Shown piece after piece: positions 8,986-16,953 of a DNA stretch of 64,000 nucleotides; the first letter of the stretch is position 1, and each line of letters starts with the position of its first letter. Under the pieces are notes generated by a model, which was given only the letters and a program-made list of their open reading frames with translations, made no database searches and had not been told where the DNA came from. Both the position numbers and the translations under genes were made by a program. The DNA comes from Actinopolymorpha pittospori (lineage in GTDB: Bacteria > Actinomycetota > Actinomycetes > Propionibacteriales > Actinopolymorphaceae), in assembly GCF_014873875.1 (NCBI RefSeq), contig NZ_JADBEM010000001.1, forward strand, positions 7,378,001-7,442,000, given 5' to 3'.

Positions 8986-9789
8986 GTGACCATCCTGGTG
9001 ACTGGAGCGACGGGCAGTGTGGGCCGACTCGTGGTCGATCACCTCCTCGCGGCGGGCGCGACCGACGTTCGAGCGTTGACCAAGAACCCCGTCAAGGCGG
9101 CACTGCCCGCCGAAGTCGAGGTCGTCGAGGGTTACATCGGCAAGCCCGAGACGCTCCCGCCGGCACTCGTAGGTGTCGAGCGGATGTATCTCGCACCCCT
9201 GACCGAGACCGCCCGTGAGGTGGCCGCCATGGCCAAGGCCGCGGGCGTCCAGCACATCGTCGACCTCGCGGGGCCGGAGGGGAACTGGTGGCACTCCATC
9301 GAGATCGCGGTGGAGGAGTCCGGCGTCGCGTGGACGCACCTGGACGCCGGCGAGTTCATGGAGAACACCACGATCTGGGCCGACCAGATCCGTAGGACCG
9401 GCATGGTCCGCGACGCCTACCCCGACGCGGCCAACGCCCCGATCGCCATGGACGACATCGCCGCCGTCGCCGCCACCGTGCTGCTCGAGGACGGCCACCT
9501 GGGACGGGCCTACGAGCTGACGGGCCCGGAGACCCTGAGCCGCACCGACCTGCTCAGCCGCATCGGCGCGGCCCTCGGCCGCGAGATCCCGTTCGTGGCG
9601 GTGAGCCACGAACAGGCGGTCGAACTCCTCACCCCGAGCATGGGCGAGTTCGCCGAGTGGTACGTGTCCGGCTGGGCCGGGCTCATGGAGCATCCGCAGG
9701 CGGCGGTCGCCACCGTCGCCGAGGTCACCCGGCGACCGGCCACCACGTTCGCGGAGTGGGCCGCCCGCAACGCCGACCAGTTCCGCTGA
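8986..9789 (+). CDS. NmrA-like NAD(P)-binding reductase
   Basis: A 267-residue atypical SDR of the NmrA/QorB class. It starts (GTG) TILVTGATGSVGRLVVDHLL, which carries the GxxGxxG nucleotide-binding motif, and lacks the YxxxK catalytic pair of classical SDRs. HLDAGEFMENT and DIAAVAA motifs are typical of NmrA-like quinone reductases and redox sensors. GGAAGG lies about 9 nt before the GTG. It is transcribed divergently from a TetR regulator, which suggests induction by a small molecule. A hairpin follows the stop. Confidence 0.82.
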   Translation: MTILVTGATGSVGRLVVDHLLAAGATDVRALTKNPVKAALPAEVEVVEGYIGKPETLPPALVGVERMYLAPLTETAREVAAMAKAAGVQHIVDLAGPEGNWWHSIEIAVEESGVAWTHLDAGEFMENTTIWADQIRRTGMVRDAYPDAANAPIAMDDIAAVAATVLLEDGHLGRAYELTGPETLSRTDLLSRIGAALGREIPFVAVSHEQAVELLTPSMGEFAEWYVSGWAGLMEHPQAAVATVAEVTRRPATTFAEWAARNADQFR

Positions 9790-9814
9790 GGGCGGGAGCG
9801 ACCACCTGACCGTC

Positions 9815-9846
9815 GGTGCGCCGCCGACCATCTCCTGCGGCGCACC
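9815..9846 (+). terminator. Hairpin terminator after the NmrA-like gene
   Basis: A perfect 10-bp stem, GGTGCGCCGC with GCGGCGCACC and a 12-nt loop, begins 25 nt after the stop of the NmrA-like gene and ends before the PadR promoter. There is no U-tract, which is common for terminators in high-GC actinobacteria. Confidence 0.55.
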
Positions 9847-9865
9847 GGAGGCCACGTCTCCACAC

Positions 9866-9903
9866 TTGACGACTCCTACCCGAACCGAAATACTCTGATT
9901 CGG
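9866..9903 (+). promoter_or_regulatory. padR promoter with candidate operator
   Basis: A TTGACG -35 element (9866-9871) and a TACTCT -10 (9891-9896) are spaced 19 bp apart. An inverted repeat CCGAA-N9-TTCGG (9885-9903) brackets the -10. A repressor bound there would block the promoter, so autoregulation by the PadR protein just downstream is likely. The core differs from the common ATGT/ACAT PadR sites, so which protein binds is an inference. Confidence 0.5.
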
Positions 9904-9938
9904 ATAAACGAGCCAGAGCATCTCGAGGGGAGCCGCGA

Positions 9939-10613
9939 GTGGCCGCCGCGCGACCGTCCAACCCGCTGGCACTCGCCGTGCTCGTCCTTCTCTACGAGCG
10001 GCCGATGCACCCCTACGAGATCTCCACGACCCTGCGTGAGCGGCACAAGGAAGACAGCATCAAGCTCAACTACGGCTCGCTGTACTCCGTCGTCGCGTCC
10101 CTGCAGAAGAACGGTCTGATCGAGGTCGTCGAGACCGTCCGCGAAGGCAACCGACCCGAGCGCACGATCTACGCGATCACCGAGGACGGCAAGACCGCGA
10201 TGATCGACTGGCTCACCGAGCTGGTCAGCGTGCCGACGAAGGAGTACACGCGCTTCGAGGCGGCGCTGTCACTGCTCGGAGCCCTGGAGCCGCAGGAGGC
10301 GATCCGGCTGCTCGAACTGCGGCTCGCCAGCCTGGAGATGCACCGCCGCGCGGGCGAGGCCGTCATGGCCGCGTCGCCCGGGGTCCCCCGCATCTTCATC
10401 ATCGAGTTCGAGTTCACGACCGCCCTGCTCAACGCGGAGATCACGTTCGTACGCGACCTGATCGACGACATGCGGGCGGAGCGACTCAGCGGCTTCACGT
10501 TCTGGCGACGCATGCACGAGCTACGCGCGACCGACCTGCCACCCGCGAAGGTCAACGAGATCCTGGAGGAGGAGTTCCGCAACGAAATATCCCTCGACTG
10601 GGACGCCCCGTGA
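9939..10613 (+). CDS. PadR-family transcriptional regulator
   Basis: A 224-residue PadR protein. The winged helix is at about residues 10-90 (LAVLVLLYERPMHPYEISTTLRE... YGSLYSVVASLQKNGLIE). A long helical C-terminal dimerisation region makes it the larger PadR/Vir-like subtype. The GTG start is preceded by GAGGGG. The gene lies upstream of a two-gene ABC exporter on the same strand, the usual setting for a PadR that represses a drug efflux pump. A strong hairpin separates regulator and exporter. Confidence 0.88.
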   Translation: MAAARPSNPLALAVLVLLYERPMHPYEISTTLRERHKEDSIKLNYGSLYSVVASLQKNGLIEVVETVREGNRPERTIYAITEDGKTAMIDWLTELVSVPTKEYTRFEAALSLLGALEPQEAIRLLELRLASLEMHRRAGEAVMAASPGVPRIFIIEFEFTTALLNAEITFVRDLIDDMRAERLSGFTFWRRMHELRATDLPPAKVNEILEEEFRNEISLDWDAP

Positions 10614-10617
10614 AAAA

Positions 10618-10662
10618 ACGGCCCCCGGATGGCGGTGCTGCAACACCGCGGCCGGGGGCCGT
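10618..10662. terminator. Strong hairpin between padR and the ABC exporter
   Basis: An 11-bp outer stem (ACGGCCCCCGG / CCGGGGGCCGT) and an inner stem (GCGGTG / CACCGC) enclose a 6-nt loop. Six A residues precede it on the plus strand, so the canonical U-tract would be on minus-strand RNA; downstream on the plus strand there is none. It starts 4 nt after the padR stop. It could end padR transcription, stop antisense transcription coming from the exporter, or attenuate read-through. Confidence 0.55.
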
Positions 10663-10781
10663 CGAAACCTCCGAGTCGAGCCCCGCGTGAGGGCGTGGAC
10701 CCCAAGGCCTGCACCACCGAGGATATCCACGACCGCGCGGCGCCGACTCCTTCCATCCACCCATGCTCTGGAAGGAGCACC

Positions 10782-11855
10782 ATGCCCGCTCATCTGCCCG
10801 CCCATCCGCCGCCCGCGCTCGTGCCCGACCGCGGACCCGCGACCGGGGCCGGGGCGTACGCCATCGAGGCGAAGGACCTGGCCAAGACCTACGGCCGGGG
10901 CGACAAGGCGGTCCGGGCACTGTCCGGCGTCAGCTTCGACGTCCCCGCCGGCGCGGTGTTCGGACTGCTCGGCCCGAACGGCGCCGGCAAGTCCACGACC
11001 GTCAAGATCCTCACCACACTCTCGCGTGCCGACGCCGGCACGGCGAGCGTCGCCGGCATCGACGTCGACCGGCAGCCCGCCCTCGTCCGCCGCGCGATCG
11101 GCTTCGTGTCGCAACGGGCCGGCTTCGACCCGATGGGAACCGGCCGGGAGAACCTCATTCTCACCGGACGGATCTACGGCCTGTCCGGCACCGCCGCCAG
11201 GCAGCGCGCCGACGAGTTGCTCGCCCGCTTCGGCCTGGCTGAGGCCGCCAACCGGCTCGTCGGGAAGTGGTCCGGCGGCATGCAGCGCAAGCTCGACGTC
11301 GCCATGGGGCTGATCCACCGGCCGCGGGTGCTCTTCCTCGACGAACCGACGACCGGCCTCGACCCTGAGGCCCGCGCCGACATGTGGACCGAGATCTCCC
11401 GGCTCACCCAGGACGACGGCCTCACGGTCCTGCTCACCACGCACTACCTCGAGGAGGCTGACCGGCTCGCCGACCAGCTGGTGATCATCGACCGGGGCGC
11501 CATCGTCGCGGCCGGTACGCCGGGGGAACTGAAGAGCCAGCTGGACGGGGACACGGTCCAGGTCGAGCTGACGGACTCCGACGTCGACGGACGAGCGCGG
11601 TCCCTGCTGGCCTCGATCCCAGGCGTACGGGAGGTCTCGGTCGAGGCGACCACCCTGCGCGCGCGGGTCAGCAACGGAGCGGCCGCCCTGCCGGCCCTCC
11701 TGTCCGCCCTGGACGACGCCGGCGTCGGACTCGCCGCGGTGACCGTCGCCCGCCCCTCCCTCGACGACGTCTACCTGCGCTACGCCGGCCGGTCCTTCCA
11801 GCGGGCCGACACCGACTCCCAGCGTCCCGACCAGGCCAAGGAGGTGGCGCGATGA
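10782..11855 (+). CDS. DrrA-type ABC exporter ATP-binding protein
   Basis: A 357-residue ATPase of the daunorubicin-resistance (DrrA) family. It has Walker A GPNGAGKST, signature WSGGMQRKLDVAM, Walker B VLFLDEPTTGLD, H-loop TTHYLEEAD, and the DrrA-type C-terminal domain of about 90 residues ending VYLRYAGR. GAAGGAG sits 5 nt before the chosen ATG. It overlaps the permease gene by 4 nt (ATGA), so the two are translationally coupled. With PadR upstream, the likely job is export of a hydrophobic or toxic compound; the substrate is unknown. Confidence 0.9.
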   Translation: MPAHLPAHPPPALVPDRGPATGAGAYAIEAKDLAKTYGRGDKAVRALSGVSFDVPAGAVFGLLGPNGAGKSTTVKILTTLSRADAGTASVAGIDVDRQPALVRRAIGFVSQRAGFDPMGTGRENLILTGRIYGLSGTAARQRADELLARFGLAEAANRLVGKWSGGMQRKLDVAMGLIHRPRVLFLDEPTTGLDPEARADMWTEISRLTQDDGLTVLLTTHYLEEADRLADQLVIIDRGAIVAAGTPGELKSQLDGDTVQVELTDSDVDGRARSLLASIPGVREVSVEATTLRARVSNGAAALPALLSALDDAGVGLAAVTVARPSLDDVYLRYAGRSFQRADTDSQRPDQAKEVAR

Positions 11856-12661
11856 GCACTCTCACGTTCTCCCGCCCCGCAGCCTTCCCGGCCTTCCTCA
11901 CCCATTCCGGCCAGCTCACCCTGCGGTCCCTGCGCACCCTGACGCGCCAGCCGGTCTATCTCGCGTTCGCCCTGGTGCAGCCGATGATCTGGCTGCTGCT
12001 GTTCGGTCAGCTGTTCAAGAACGTCGCCCAACTGCCCGGCTTCGGCTCGGGTTCCTACCTCGAGTACCTCACGCCCGGCGTGATCGTCATGACGGCGATG
12101 TTCTCCGGCGCCTGGGCCGGCACGACGTTCGTCTCCGACATGGAACGCGGCGTCATGGACCGCAACCTGAGCTCCCCGGTCAGCCGCGGCGCGCTCATCA
12201 CCGGCTCCCTGGCCTACCAGGCCGTGACGAGCGTCATCCAGTCACTGATCGTCTTCGCCGTCGGCTTCGCGATAGGTGCGCGCTATGCCGGCGGAGTCCG
12301 CGGTGTCGCCGTGGTGGTGCTCTGCGCGACGCTGCTCGGGGTCGCCTTCGCCGCCCTGTCGGACACGGTCGCGCTGCTGGTCCGGCAGCACGAGGCACTC
12401 ATCGGAGTGTCACAGTTCCTGACGCTGCCGCTGAGCTTCCTGTCGTCGGTGATGATGGCGCCGGCGCTGATGCCCGGGTGGGTCAGCGACGCCGCCACCG
12501 TCAACCCGGTCAACTGGGCCGCGGTGGCGAGTCGCTCGGTGCTGTCGACACATCCGGACTGGAGCCTGGTCAGCGGCAGGCTGGCACTCCTGCTCGCGCT
12601 GACCGTCGTGCTCGGCTGGCTGGCGACCCGCGCGTTCCGCAGCTACCAGCGCTCGGTCTGA
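11852..12661 (+). CDS. DrrB/ABC-2 type ABC exporter permease
   Basis: A 269-residue integral membrane permease with six predicted hydrophobic segments (for example YLAFALVQPMIWLLLFGQLF and VIVMTAMFSGAWAGTTF). It carries the ABC-2 pattern of DrrB-type exporters, including the FLTLPLSFLSSVMMAP loop. It forms the membrane half of the exporter with the ATPase that overlaps it. Two palindromes follow the stop. Confidence 0.9.
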   Translation: MSTLTFSRPAAFPAFLTHSGQLTLRSLRTLTRQPVYLAFALVQPMIWLLLFGQLFKNVAQLPGFGSGSYLEYLTPGVIVMTAMFSGAWAGTTFVSDMERGVMDRNLSSPVSRGALITGSLAYQAVTSVIQSLIVFAVGFAIGARYAGGVRGVAVVVLCATLLGVAFAALSDTVALLVRQHEALIGVSQFLTLPLSFLSSVMMAPALMPGWVSDAATVNPVNWAAVASRSVLSTHPDWSLVSGRLALLLALTVVLGWLATRAFRSYQRSV

Positions 12662-12682
12662 GTCCGCTCGGTCTGAGGCCGT

Positions 12683-12704
12683 TTCCGGCCGGCGCCGGCC
12701 GGAA
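12683..12704 (+). terminator. Perfect 22-bp palindrome after the ABC permease gene
   Basis: An uninterrupted self-complementary sequence (11-nt arm TTCCGGCCGGC) starts 21 nt after the permease stop. It would form a tight hairpin in RNA from either strand. Together with the next hairpin it separates two convergent genes, so a terminator role is likely. Confidence 0.5.
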
Positions 12705-12720
12705 CCGATCACGAGAACGA

Positions 12721-12755
12721 TGAGTGGCCCGCGTCCGGTCGGCGCGGGCCACTCA
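12721..12755. terminator. Bidirectional hairpin between convergent genes
   Basis: A perfect 13-bp stem, TGAGTGGCCCGCG with CGCGGGCCACTCA and a 9-nt loop, lies 11 nt beyond the stop of the phosphatase gene on the minus strand and downstream of the ABC permease on the plus strand. It can serve both directions. Confidence 0.65.
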
Positions 12756-12766
12756 CCACGACGGGA

Positions 12767-13270
12767 TCAGGGCCTGCGGATGACGGCCCGCAGTTGACCG
12801 GCGCCGGGCGCCACGTCTGGCCAGGGCACGTTCAGGGTGAACTCCGCGAGCGTCCCTGTCGGGTAGCCGTCGTCGAGCGCGCGATGAAGGGACGGAGGCG
12901 GGTCGTCGTCCAGCGTGCTCGCGAGACCACCGATCGAGGGGTTGTGCCCGACGACGAGGAGCGTGCCGACGTCCTCGGGGACGCCGGTGATGACCTCCAG
13001 CAGGTCGTCGACGGTGTTGGCGTAGAGCCGCTGGTCGATGTCCAGCTTCGGCGGGGTCGGCAGGGCGGCGGCGAACGCCTCCCACGTTTCCCGGGTGCGC
13101 AGAGCCGGCGAGACGACCGCGAGGTCGGGCATCGTGCCCTGTGCCCGCACCTGCGCGCCGGCGTACTCCGCCTGCCGGTGGCCCCGACCGGCCAGCGGGC
13201 GGTCGCGGTCGGTGACGCCCAGCGGTGTGTCGGCCTTGCCGTGGCGCAGCAGCAGCAACCGTCGGATCAC
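12767..13270 (-). CDS. SixA-like histidine phosphatase
   Basis: A 167-residue member of the histidine phosphatase superfamily. It has the LRHGKAD phospho-acceptor motif near the N-terminus and the second catalytic His in VVGHNPS. The short, lid-less form matches SixA-type proteins, which dephosphorylate phosphohistidine; the actual substrate is unknown. The GTG of VIRRLLLL was chosen because GGGAGG lies about 9 nt upstream; a GTG three codons earlier would put the Shine-Dalgarno too close. It follows ribH by 41 nt on the same strand and may be read as the tail of the riboflavin operon. Confidence 0.83.
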   Translation of the reverse strand: MIRRLLLLRHGKADTPLGVTDRDRPLAGRGHRQAEYAGAQVRAQGTMPDLAVVSPALRTRETWEAFAAALPTPPKLDIDQRLYANTVDDLLEVITGVPEDVGTLLVVGHNPSIGGLASTLDDDPPPSLHRALDDGYPTGTLAEFTLNVPWPDVAPGAGQLRAVIRRP

Positions 13271-13311
13271 GGTACCCACCCTCCCAGTCTGGTGCGGCTC
13301 ACCGCACTCGG

Positions 13312-13857
13312 CTAGACCGACGGGCTGAAGCCGGCCGCGGACACGGCCGGCGCGGCCTCGAAGGTCGGCGCGACCTGACCGGCGGCATGCAGGTCCCGAA
13401 GGGTCACCGCGGTCGCGAGCGCCGCGTGCGTCACCTCGTAGCCGCGGTCCTCCGACGAACCCGGCAGACCGGCCCGGTCAAGCGCCTGCTCGTCCGTGTC
13501 GCAGGTGAGAACGCCGAACCCTACCGGGACGCCGGTGTCGACGCTGACCTGGGTCAGGCCGGCCGTCGCCGACTGGCAGACGTAGTCGAAGTGCGGCGTG
13601 CCCCCACGGATCACCGTGCCGAGCGCGACCACCGCGTCGTACCCGGAGCGGGCCAGGTGCGCGGCCACCACGGAGAGCTCGAAGGACCCGGCGACCCGGA
13701 CCACGACCGGGTCGACGACGCCCGCGTCGGCCAGCGCCCGCTGGGCGCCGTCCAGCAGGCCGTTCATCACTCGCTCGTGCCACGAGGCGGCGACGACCCC
13801 GACCCGAAGCCCTTCGGCACGGATCGACTGCGCGGTCGGCGAACCCTTCCCACTCAT
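13312..13857 (-). CDS. ribH: 6,7-dimethyl-8-ribityllumazine synthase
   Basis: Condenses 5-amino-6-ribitylaminouracil with 3,4-dihydroxy-2-butanone 4-phosphate to give lumazine, the direct riboflavin precursor. The 181-residue protein has the family signatures SFELSVVAAHLARSG, ALGTVIRGGTPHFDYVC and VPVGFGVLTCDT. The C-terminus extends about 20 residues beyond the usual end (APTFEAAPAVSAAGF), probably disordered. Its ATG overlaps the ribBA stop by 4 nt, making it the last biosynthetic gene of the riboswitch-led operon. Confidence 0.95.
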   Translation of the reverse strand: MSGKGSPTAQSIRAEGLRVGVVAASWHERVMNGLLDGAQRALADAGVVDPVVVRVAGSFELSVVAAHLARSGYDAVVALGTVIRGGTPHFDYVCQSATAGLTQVSVDTGVPVGFGVLTCDTDEQALDRAGLPGSSEDRGYEVTHAALATAVTLRDLHAAGQVAPTFEAAPAVSAAGFSPSV

Positions 13858-15113
13858 GAAGCCCTCCCGGGTAGTTGCTGTACGGACTGCCCGAACTCCG
13901 CGGGCAGGACATGGCCGAGGCGATCACGCTTCGTCGCGAGGTAGCGGGCGTTCTCGCCGTTCGGGGGGACCATCAGCGGCAGGGTGTCGCTCACCGTCAC
14001 GCCGTAGCGTTCGAGTCCCACCCGTTTGGCCGGGTTGTTGGTGAGGAGCCGCACGTGGCTCACCTTGAGATCGGCGAGAATCTGCGCGCCGATCCAGTAG
14101 TCGCGGGCGTCGGCGGGAAGGCCGAGGGCGAGGTTGGCCTCCACGGTGTCGTGCCCGACGTCCTGCAGTGCGTACGCCGAGAGCTTGGCGACCAGCCCGA
14201 TGCCACGCCCCTCGTGGCCGCGCAGGTAGACGACGACACCGGTGCCGGCGGTGGCGACCGCGGCGAGCGACTGGTCCAGCTGCGGTCCGCAGTCACAGCG
14301 CAGCGACCCGAACGCGTCACCGGTGAGGCACTCCGAGTGCAGCCTGACCAGTACGTCGGAGCCCGCCGCCGCGGCGACGTCGCCCCGGACGAGGGCGACG
14401 TGTTCGGAGCCGTCGACCAACGAGCGGTACCCGATGGCGCGGAAGTCGCCGTGGGCCGTGGGCAGCCGCGTCTCCACGACGCGCTCCACCAGCCGGTCGT
14501 GCTGGCGGCGGTACCGGATCAGCTCGGCGATCGAGATCAGGGCGAGGTTGTGTTCGTCGGCGAAGGCGCGCAGGCGCTTCCCGCGCAGCATCGACCCGTC
14601 GTCGTCGACGAGTTCGGCCAGCACGCCCACCGGCGCCCAGCCGGCCAGCCGGGCGAGGTCGACGGCCGCCTCCGTGTGGCCGGGCCGGACGAGCACGCCG
14701 CCCGGGCGGTAGCGCAGGGGAAAGACGTGGCCCGGCTGGACGAGGTCGTCCGGGTGGGCGTTCGGGTCGGCGAGCACCTGGATGGTGCGGGCCCGGTCGG
14801 CCGCGGAGATGCCGGTCGTGACGCCCTGCGCGGCGTCCACGCTGACCGCGAAGGCCGTCCGCATGGACTCCTTGTTCTGCGTCGTCATCGCTCCGATGCC
14901 ACGACGGTCCAGCTCGCTCCCCTCCATCGAGACGCAGAGCACTCCACTGGAGTAGCGGACCAGGAAGGCCACCAGCTCCGGGGTCACCGCGGCGGCGGGG
15001 AAGATGAGGTCGCCCTCGTTCTCGCGGTCCTCGTCGTCGACGACCACCACCGGACGCCCGGCGGCCAGGTCGGCGACCGCCCGCTCGATCGAATCGGTCC
15101 AGGCGGGGTTCAT
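13854..15113 (-). CDS. ribBA: Bifunctional DHBP synthase / GTP cyclohydrolase II
   Basis: A 419-residue fusion that makes both branch substrates of riboflavin. The RibB half (about residues 1-205) forms 3,4-dihydroxy-2-butanone 4-phosphate from ribulose 5-phosphate and shows DDEDRENEGDL and the GHTEAAVDL region. The RibA half (about 210-400) opens GTP and shows the zinc ligands in SECLTGDAFGSLRCDCG and the RGHEGRGIGL motif. The ATG at 15113 is used; the frame stays open upstream only as shadow. It overlaps the transporter gene and ribH by 4 nt each, so the cluster is translationally coupled. Confidence 0.96.
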   Translation of the reverse strand: MNPAWTDSIERAVADLAAGRPVVVVDDEDRENEGDLIFPAAAVTPELVAFLVRYSSGVLCVSMEGSELDRRGIGAMTTQNKESMRTAFAVSVDAAQGVTTGISAADRARTIQVLADPNAHPDDLVQPGHVFPLRYRPGGVLVRPGHTEAAVDLARLAGWAPVGVLAELVDDDGSMLRGKRLRAFADEHNLALISIAELIRYRRQHDRLVERVVETRLPTAHGDFRAIGYRSLVDGSEHVALVRGDVAAAAGSDVLVRLHSECLTGDAFGSLRCDCGPQLDQSLAAVATAGTGVVVYLRGHEGRGIGLVAKLSAYALQDVGHDTVEANLALGLPADARDYWIGAQILADLKVSHVRLLTNNPAKRVGLERYGVTVSDTLPLMVPPNGENARYLATKRDRLGHVLPAEFGQSVQQLPGRAS

Positions 15114-15796
15114 GAGGGGTCTCCCGCGGCTACGACGTCGGCGGGGCGGGGCATCGCGGGGATCCGCCGCTCGAGCCTGAGCCAGGTCACGAAGCCGGCC
15201 ACACAGAACCCGCCGTAGATGATGTAGAGGATCGCGGAGGGGTAGAAGCCCGCGCTGAACAGCAGGGGTACGCCCACCGCGTCGACCGCCACCCAGATCA
15301 GCCAGAACTCCACCCACCCGCGGGCCATGCCGTAGGTCGCGAGGATGCTGCCGGTCAGGATCCACGCGTCGGAGAGCGGACCCCACGACCCGAGCAGGCC
15401 GAGGACGTAGGTGAAGACGACGACACCGACCGCGGCCGCGACGAGCAGGCCGACCCGCTCCCGCCAGGTCGCCCAGCGCGGTGCGATCGCGCCACCGTCG
15501 CCGTTGCGGGCCTGCCGCCAGCGCCACCAGCCGTAGAGGCTCACCGCGAAGAAGAAGACCTGCCGTGCCGCCTGTCCCCACAGGTCCTTCTCCTGCGGTG
15601 CGTGGAAAACTCCGCCGAGGAAGACGGTGAAGAGCACGACGTTGCCGATCATCCCGACCGGCCACGCGCCGACTCGCCGGCGCATACCGAGGATCGCGCT
15701 GGCCAGTCCGAAGCCGTTGCCGACGATCTCCCGCCACAGGATCGTCGAGCCGCCGATGTGGAGTTCCGCACTCACGAGTTCGTTGAGCCAGTTCAC
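15110..15796 (-). CDS. ribM: PnuC-family transporter, probably riboflavin transporter RibM
   Basis: A 228-residue membrane protein with about seven hydrophobic segments and PnuC-family features (WREIVGNGFGLASAILGMRRRVGAWPVGMIGN, shown in part; WILTGSILATYGMARGW). PnuC relatives move nicotinamide riboside, but members encoded in FMN-riboswitch operons of Corynebacterium and Streptomyces davawensis (RibM) move riboflavin by facilitated diffusion. Its position between ribE and ribBA, with 4-nt overlaps on both sides, supports the riboflavin role. GTG start with AGGGGG upstream. The substrate is inferred from context. Confidence 0.82.
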   Translation of the reverse strand: MNWLNELVSAELHIGGSTILWREIVGNGFGLASAILGMRRRVGAWPVGMIGNVVLFTVFLGGVFHAPQEKDLWGQAARQVFFFAVSLYGWWRWRQARNGDGGAIAPRWATWRERVGLLVAAAVGVVVFTYVLGLLGSWGPLSDAWILTGSILATYGMARGWVEFWLIWVAVDAVGVPLLFSAGFYPSAILYIIYGGFCVAGFVTWLRLERRIPAMPRPADVVAAGDPS

Positions 15797-16431
15797 GCCG
15801 GTGCCCCCTGCCGCGGGGCCTGCGCGGACGCGGCCGTGCCGAGCCGTTCGAGGTACTTCGCGATCACGTCCACCTCGAGGTTGACCTCGTCGCCGACGCG
15901 CTTGTGGCCCAGCGTCGTGCCGTCCAGCGTGGTGGGGATCAGCGCCACGGTGAACGCGGGCTCGGGCAGGTCGCGCACGTCGACGACCGTCAGCGACACA
16001 CCGTCGACCGCGATCGAGCCCTTCTCCGCGACATACCGAGCCAGCGTCGCCGGCAGGGCGAACTCGACGAGATCCCACTGCGGCGTGGAGTCCCGGCGCA
16101 GAACGCGGCCGGTGCCGTCGACGTGGCCCTGCACGATGTGGCCGCCGAGCCGACCGGTCGCCGGCACGGATCGTTCGAGGTTGACCAGCTGACCCGGCGT
16201 GACCGCACCCAACGCCGTGCGGGACAGCGTTTCGGCCATCACGTCGGCGGTGAAGAGTCCGTCCTCCGCCGCCAGCCCGATGACCGTGAGGCAGCAGCCG
16301 TTGACGGCGATCGAGTCGCCACGACGCGCGTCACTCGCGACCAAGGGGCCGCGTACGGTCAGCTGTGCGGAATCACCCAGGCGTTCGAGGTCGACGACCT
16401 CGCCGCGTTCTTCGACTATCCCGGTGAACAC
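15793..16431 (-). CDS. ribE: Riboflavin synthase, alpha subunit
   Basis: Dismutates two 6,7-dimethyl-8-ribityllumazine molecules to riboflavin and its pyrimidine precursor. At 212 residues it has the two tandem lumazine-binding domains: the first starts VFTGIVEERGEV and holds GDSIAVNGCCLTV, and the second has GHIVQGHVDGTG and GSIAVDGVSLTV. The GTG start is preceded by GAGGGAG. It is the first gene after the FMN riboswitch, about 120 nt downstream of the aptamer. Confidence 0.95.
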   Translation of the reverse strand: MFTGIVEERGEVVDLERLGDSAQLTVRGPLVASDARRGDSIAVNGCCLTVIGLAAEDGLFTADVMAETLSRTALGAVTPGQLVNLERSVPATGRLGGHIVQGHVDGTGRVLRRDSTPQWDLVEFALPATLARYVAEKGSIAVDGVSLTVVDVRDLPEPAFTVALIPTTLDGTTLGHKRVGDEVNLEVDVIAKYLERLGTAASAQAPRQGAPA

Positions 16432-16541
16432 CGGCAACTCCCTCGCCTTCCGGTCCCGCTCGGCGGGCACCGGGGATCGAGGGTCGCGCGGCACCAGAAC
16501 CCGAGCGCGCGCCAAGGATGGGCGCGTCACGCGGGTACGGA

Positions 16542-16555
16542 ACGCGGGCCCGCGT
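16542..16555 (-). promoter_or_regulatory. Candidate riboswitch expression-platform hairpin
   Basis: The 14-nt palindrome ACGCGGGCCCGCGT shares four bases (16552-16555) with the 3' strand of aptamer helix P1 (16552-16558). The two pairings exclude each other. This is the layout of a switch that trades P1 for another helix when FMN is absent or present. Whether the output is termination or translation cannot be decided from the sequence. Confidence 0.45.
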
Positions 16556-16692
16556 GCTGCCTCCCATCCGGACTTTAACCGTCGGTCCAGGAATTCCACC
16601 TGGTCAACCGGTCGAGGTCGGCGTACCGACTTCGACCGGGTCGCGGACTGTCACCGCCGGTTCGGAGTTTCACCGACCCCGGAGCACGCGCG
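16550..16692 (-). promoter_or_regulatory. FMN riboswitch (RFN element)
   Basis: On the minus strand the RFN consensus is easy to read: GGTCGGTGAAACTCCGAACC, then GCGGTGACAGTCCGCGAC, a variable hairpin, GGTGGAATTCCTGGACC, and ACGGTTAAAGTCCGGATGGG. The closing helix P1 pairs GCGTGCT (16683-16689) with AGCACGC (16552-16558). This aptamer binds FMN and lowers expression of the downstream ribE-ribM-ribBA-ribH operon. The 260 nt upstream, to the cupin gene, hold no coding signal and probably the promoter. Confidence 0.95.
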
Positions 16693-16953
16693 AGCTTTTG
16701 CTCGTACGACATTCAGTGTGGCACGCACCGCCCAATGACGGGCAACCAGCGGGCAAGTCCCGAGCGACGGCGTGTCACGAGATGGTCACCTTACGACGTC
16801 AGCCCGACGTGCCACCTGCTGCCCGGAACCTTTCGACACCGCGCTCACCAGGGACGATGCCGGACATCTGGGTGCGAACAATGACTCATCCAGCCGACCG
16901 GTCCGGCCGGTTTCGGGCACGGATCGACCCGTGATCCCCAGGCGTGAAACCGG

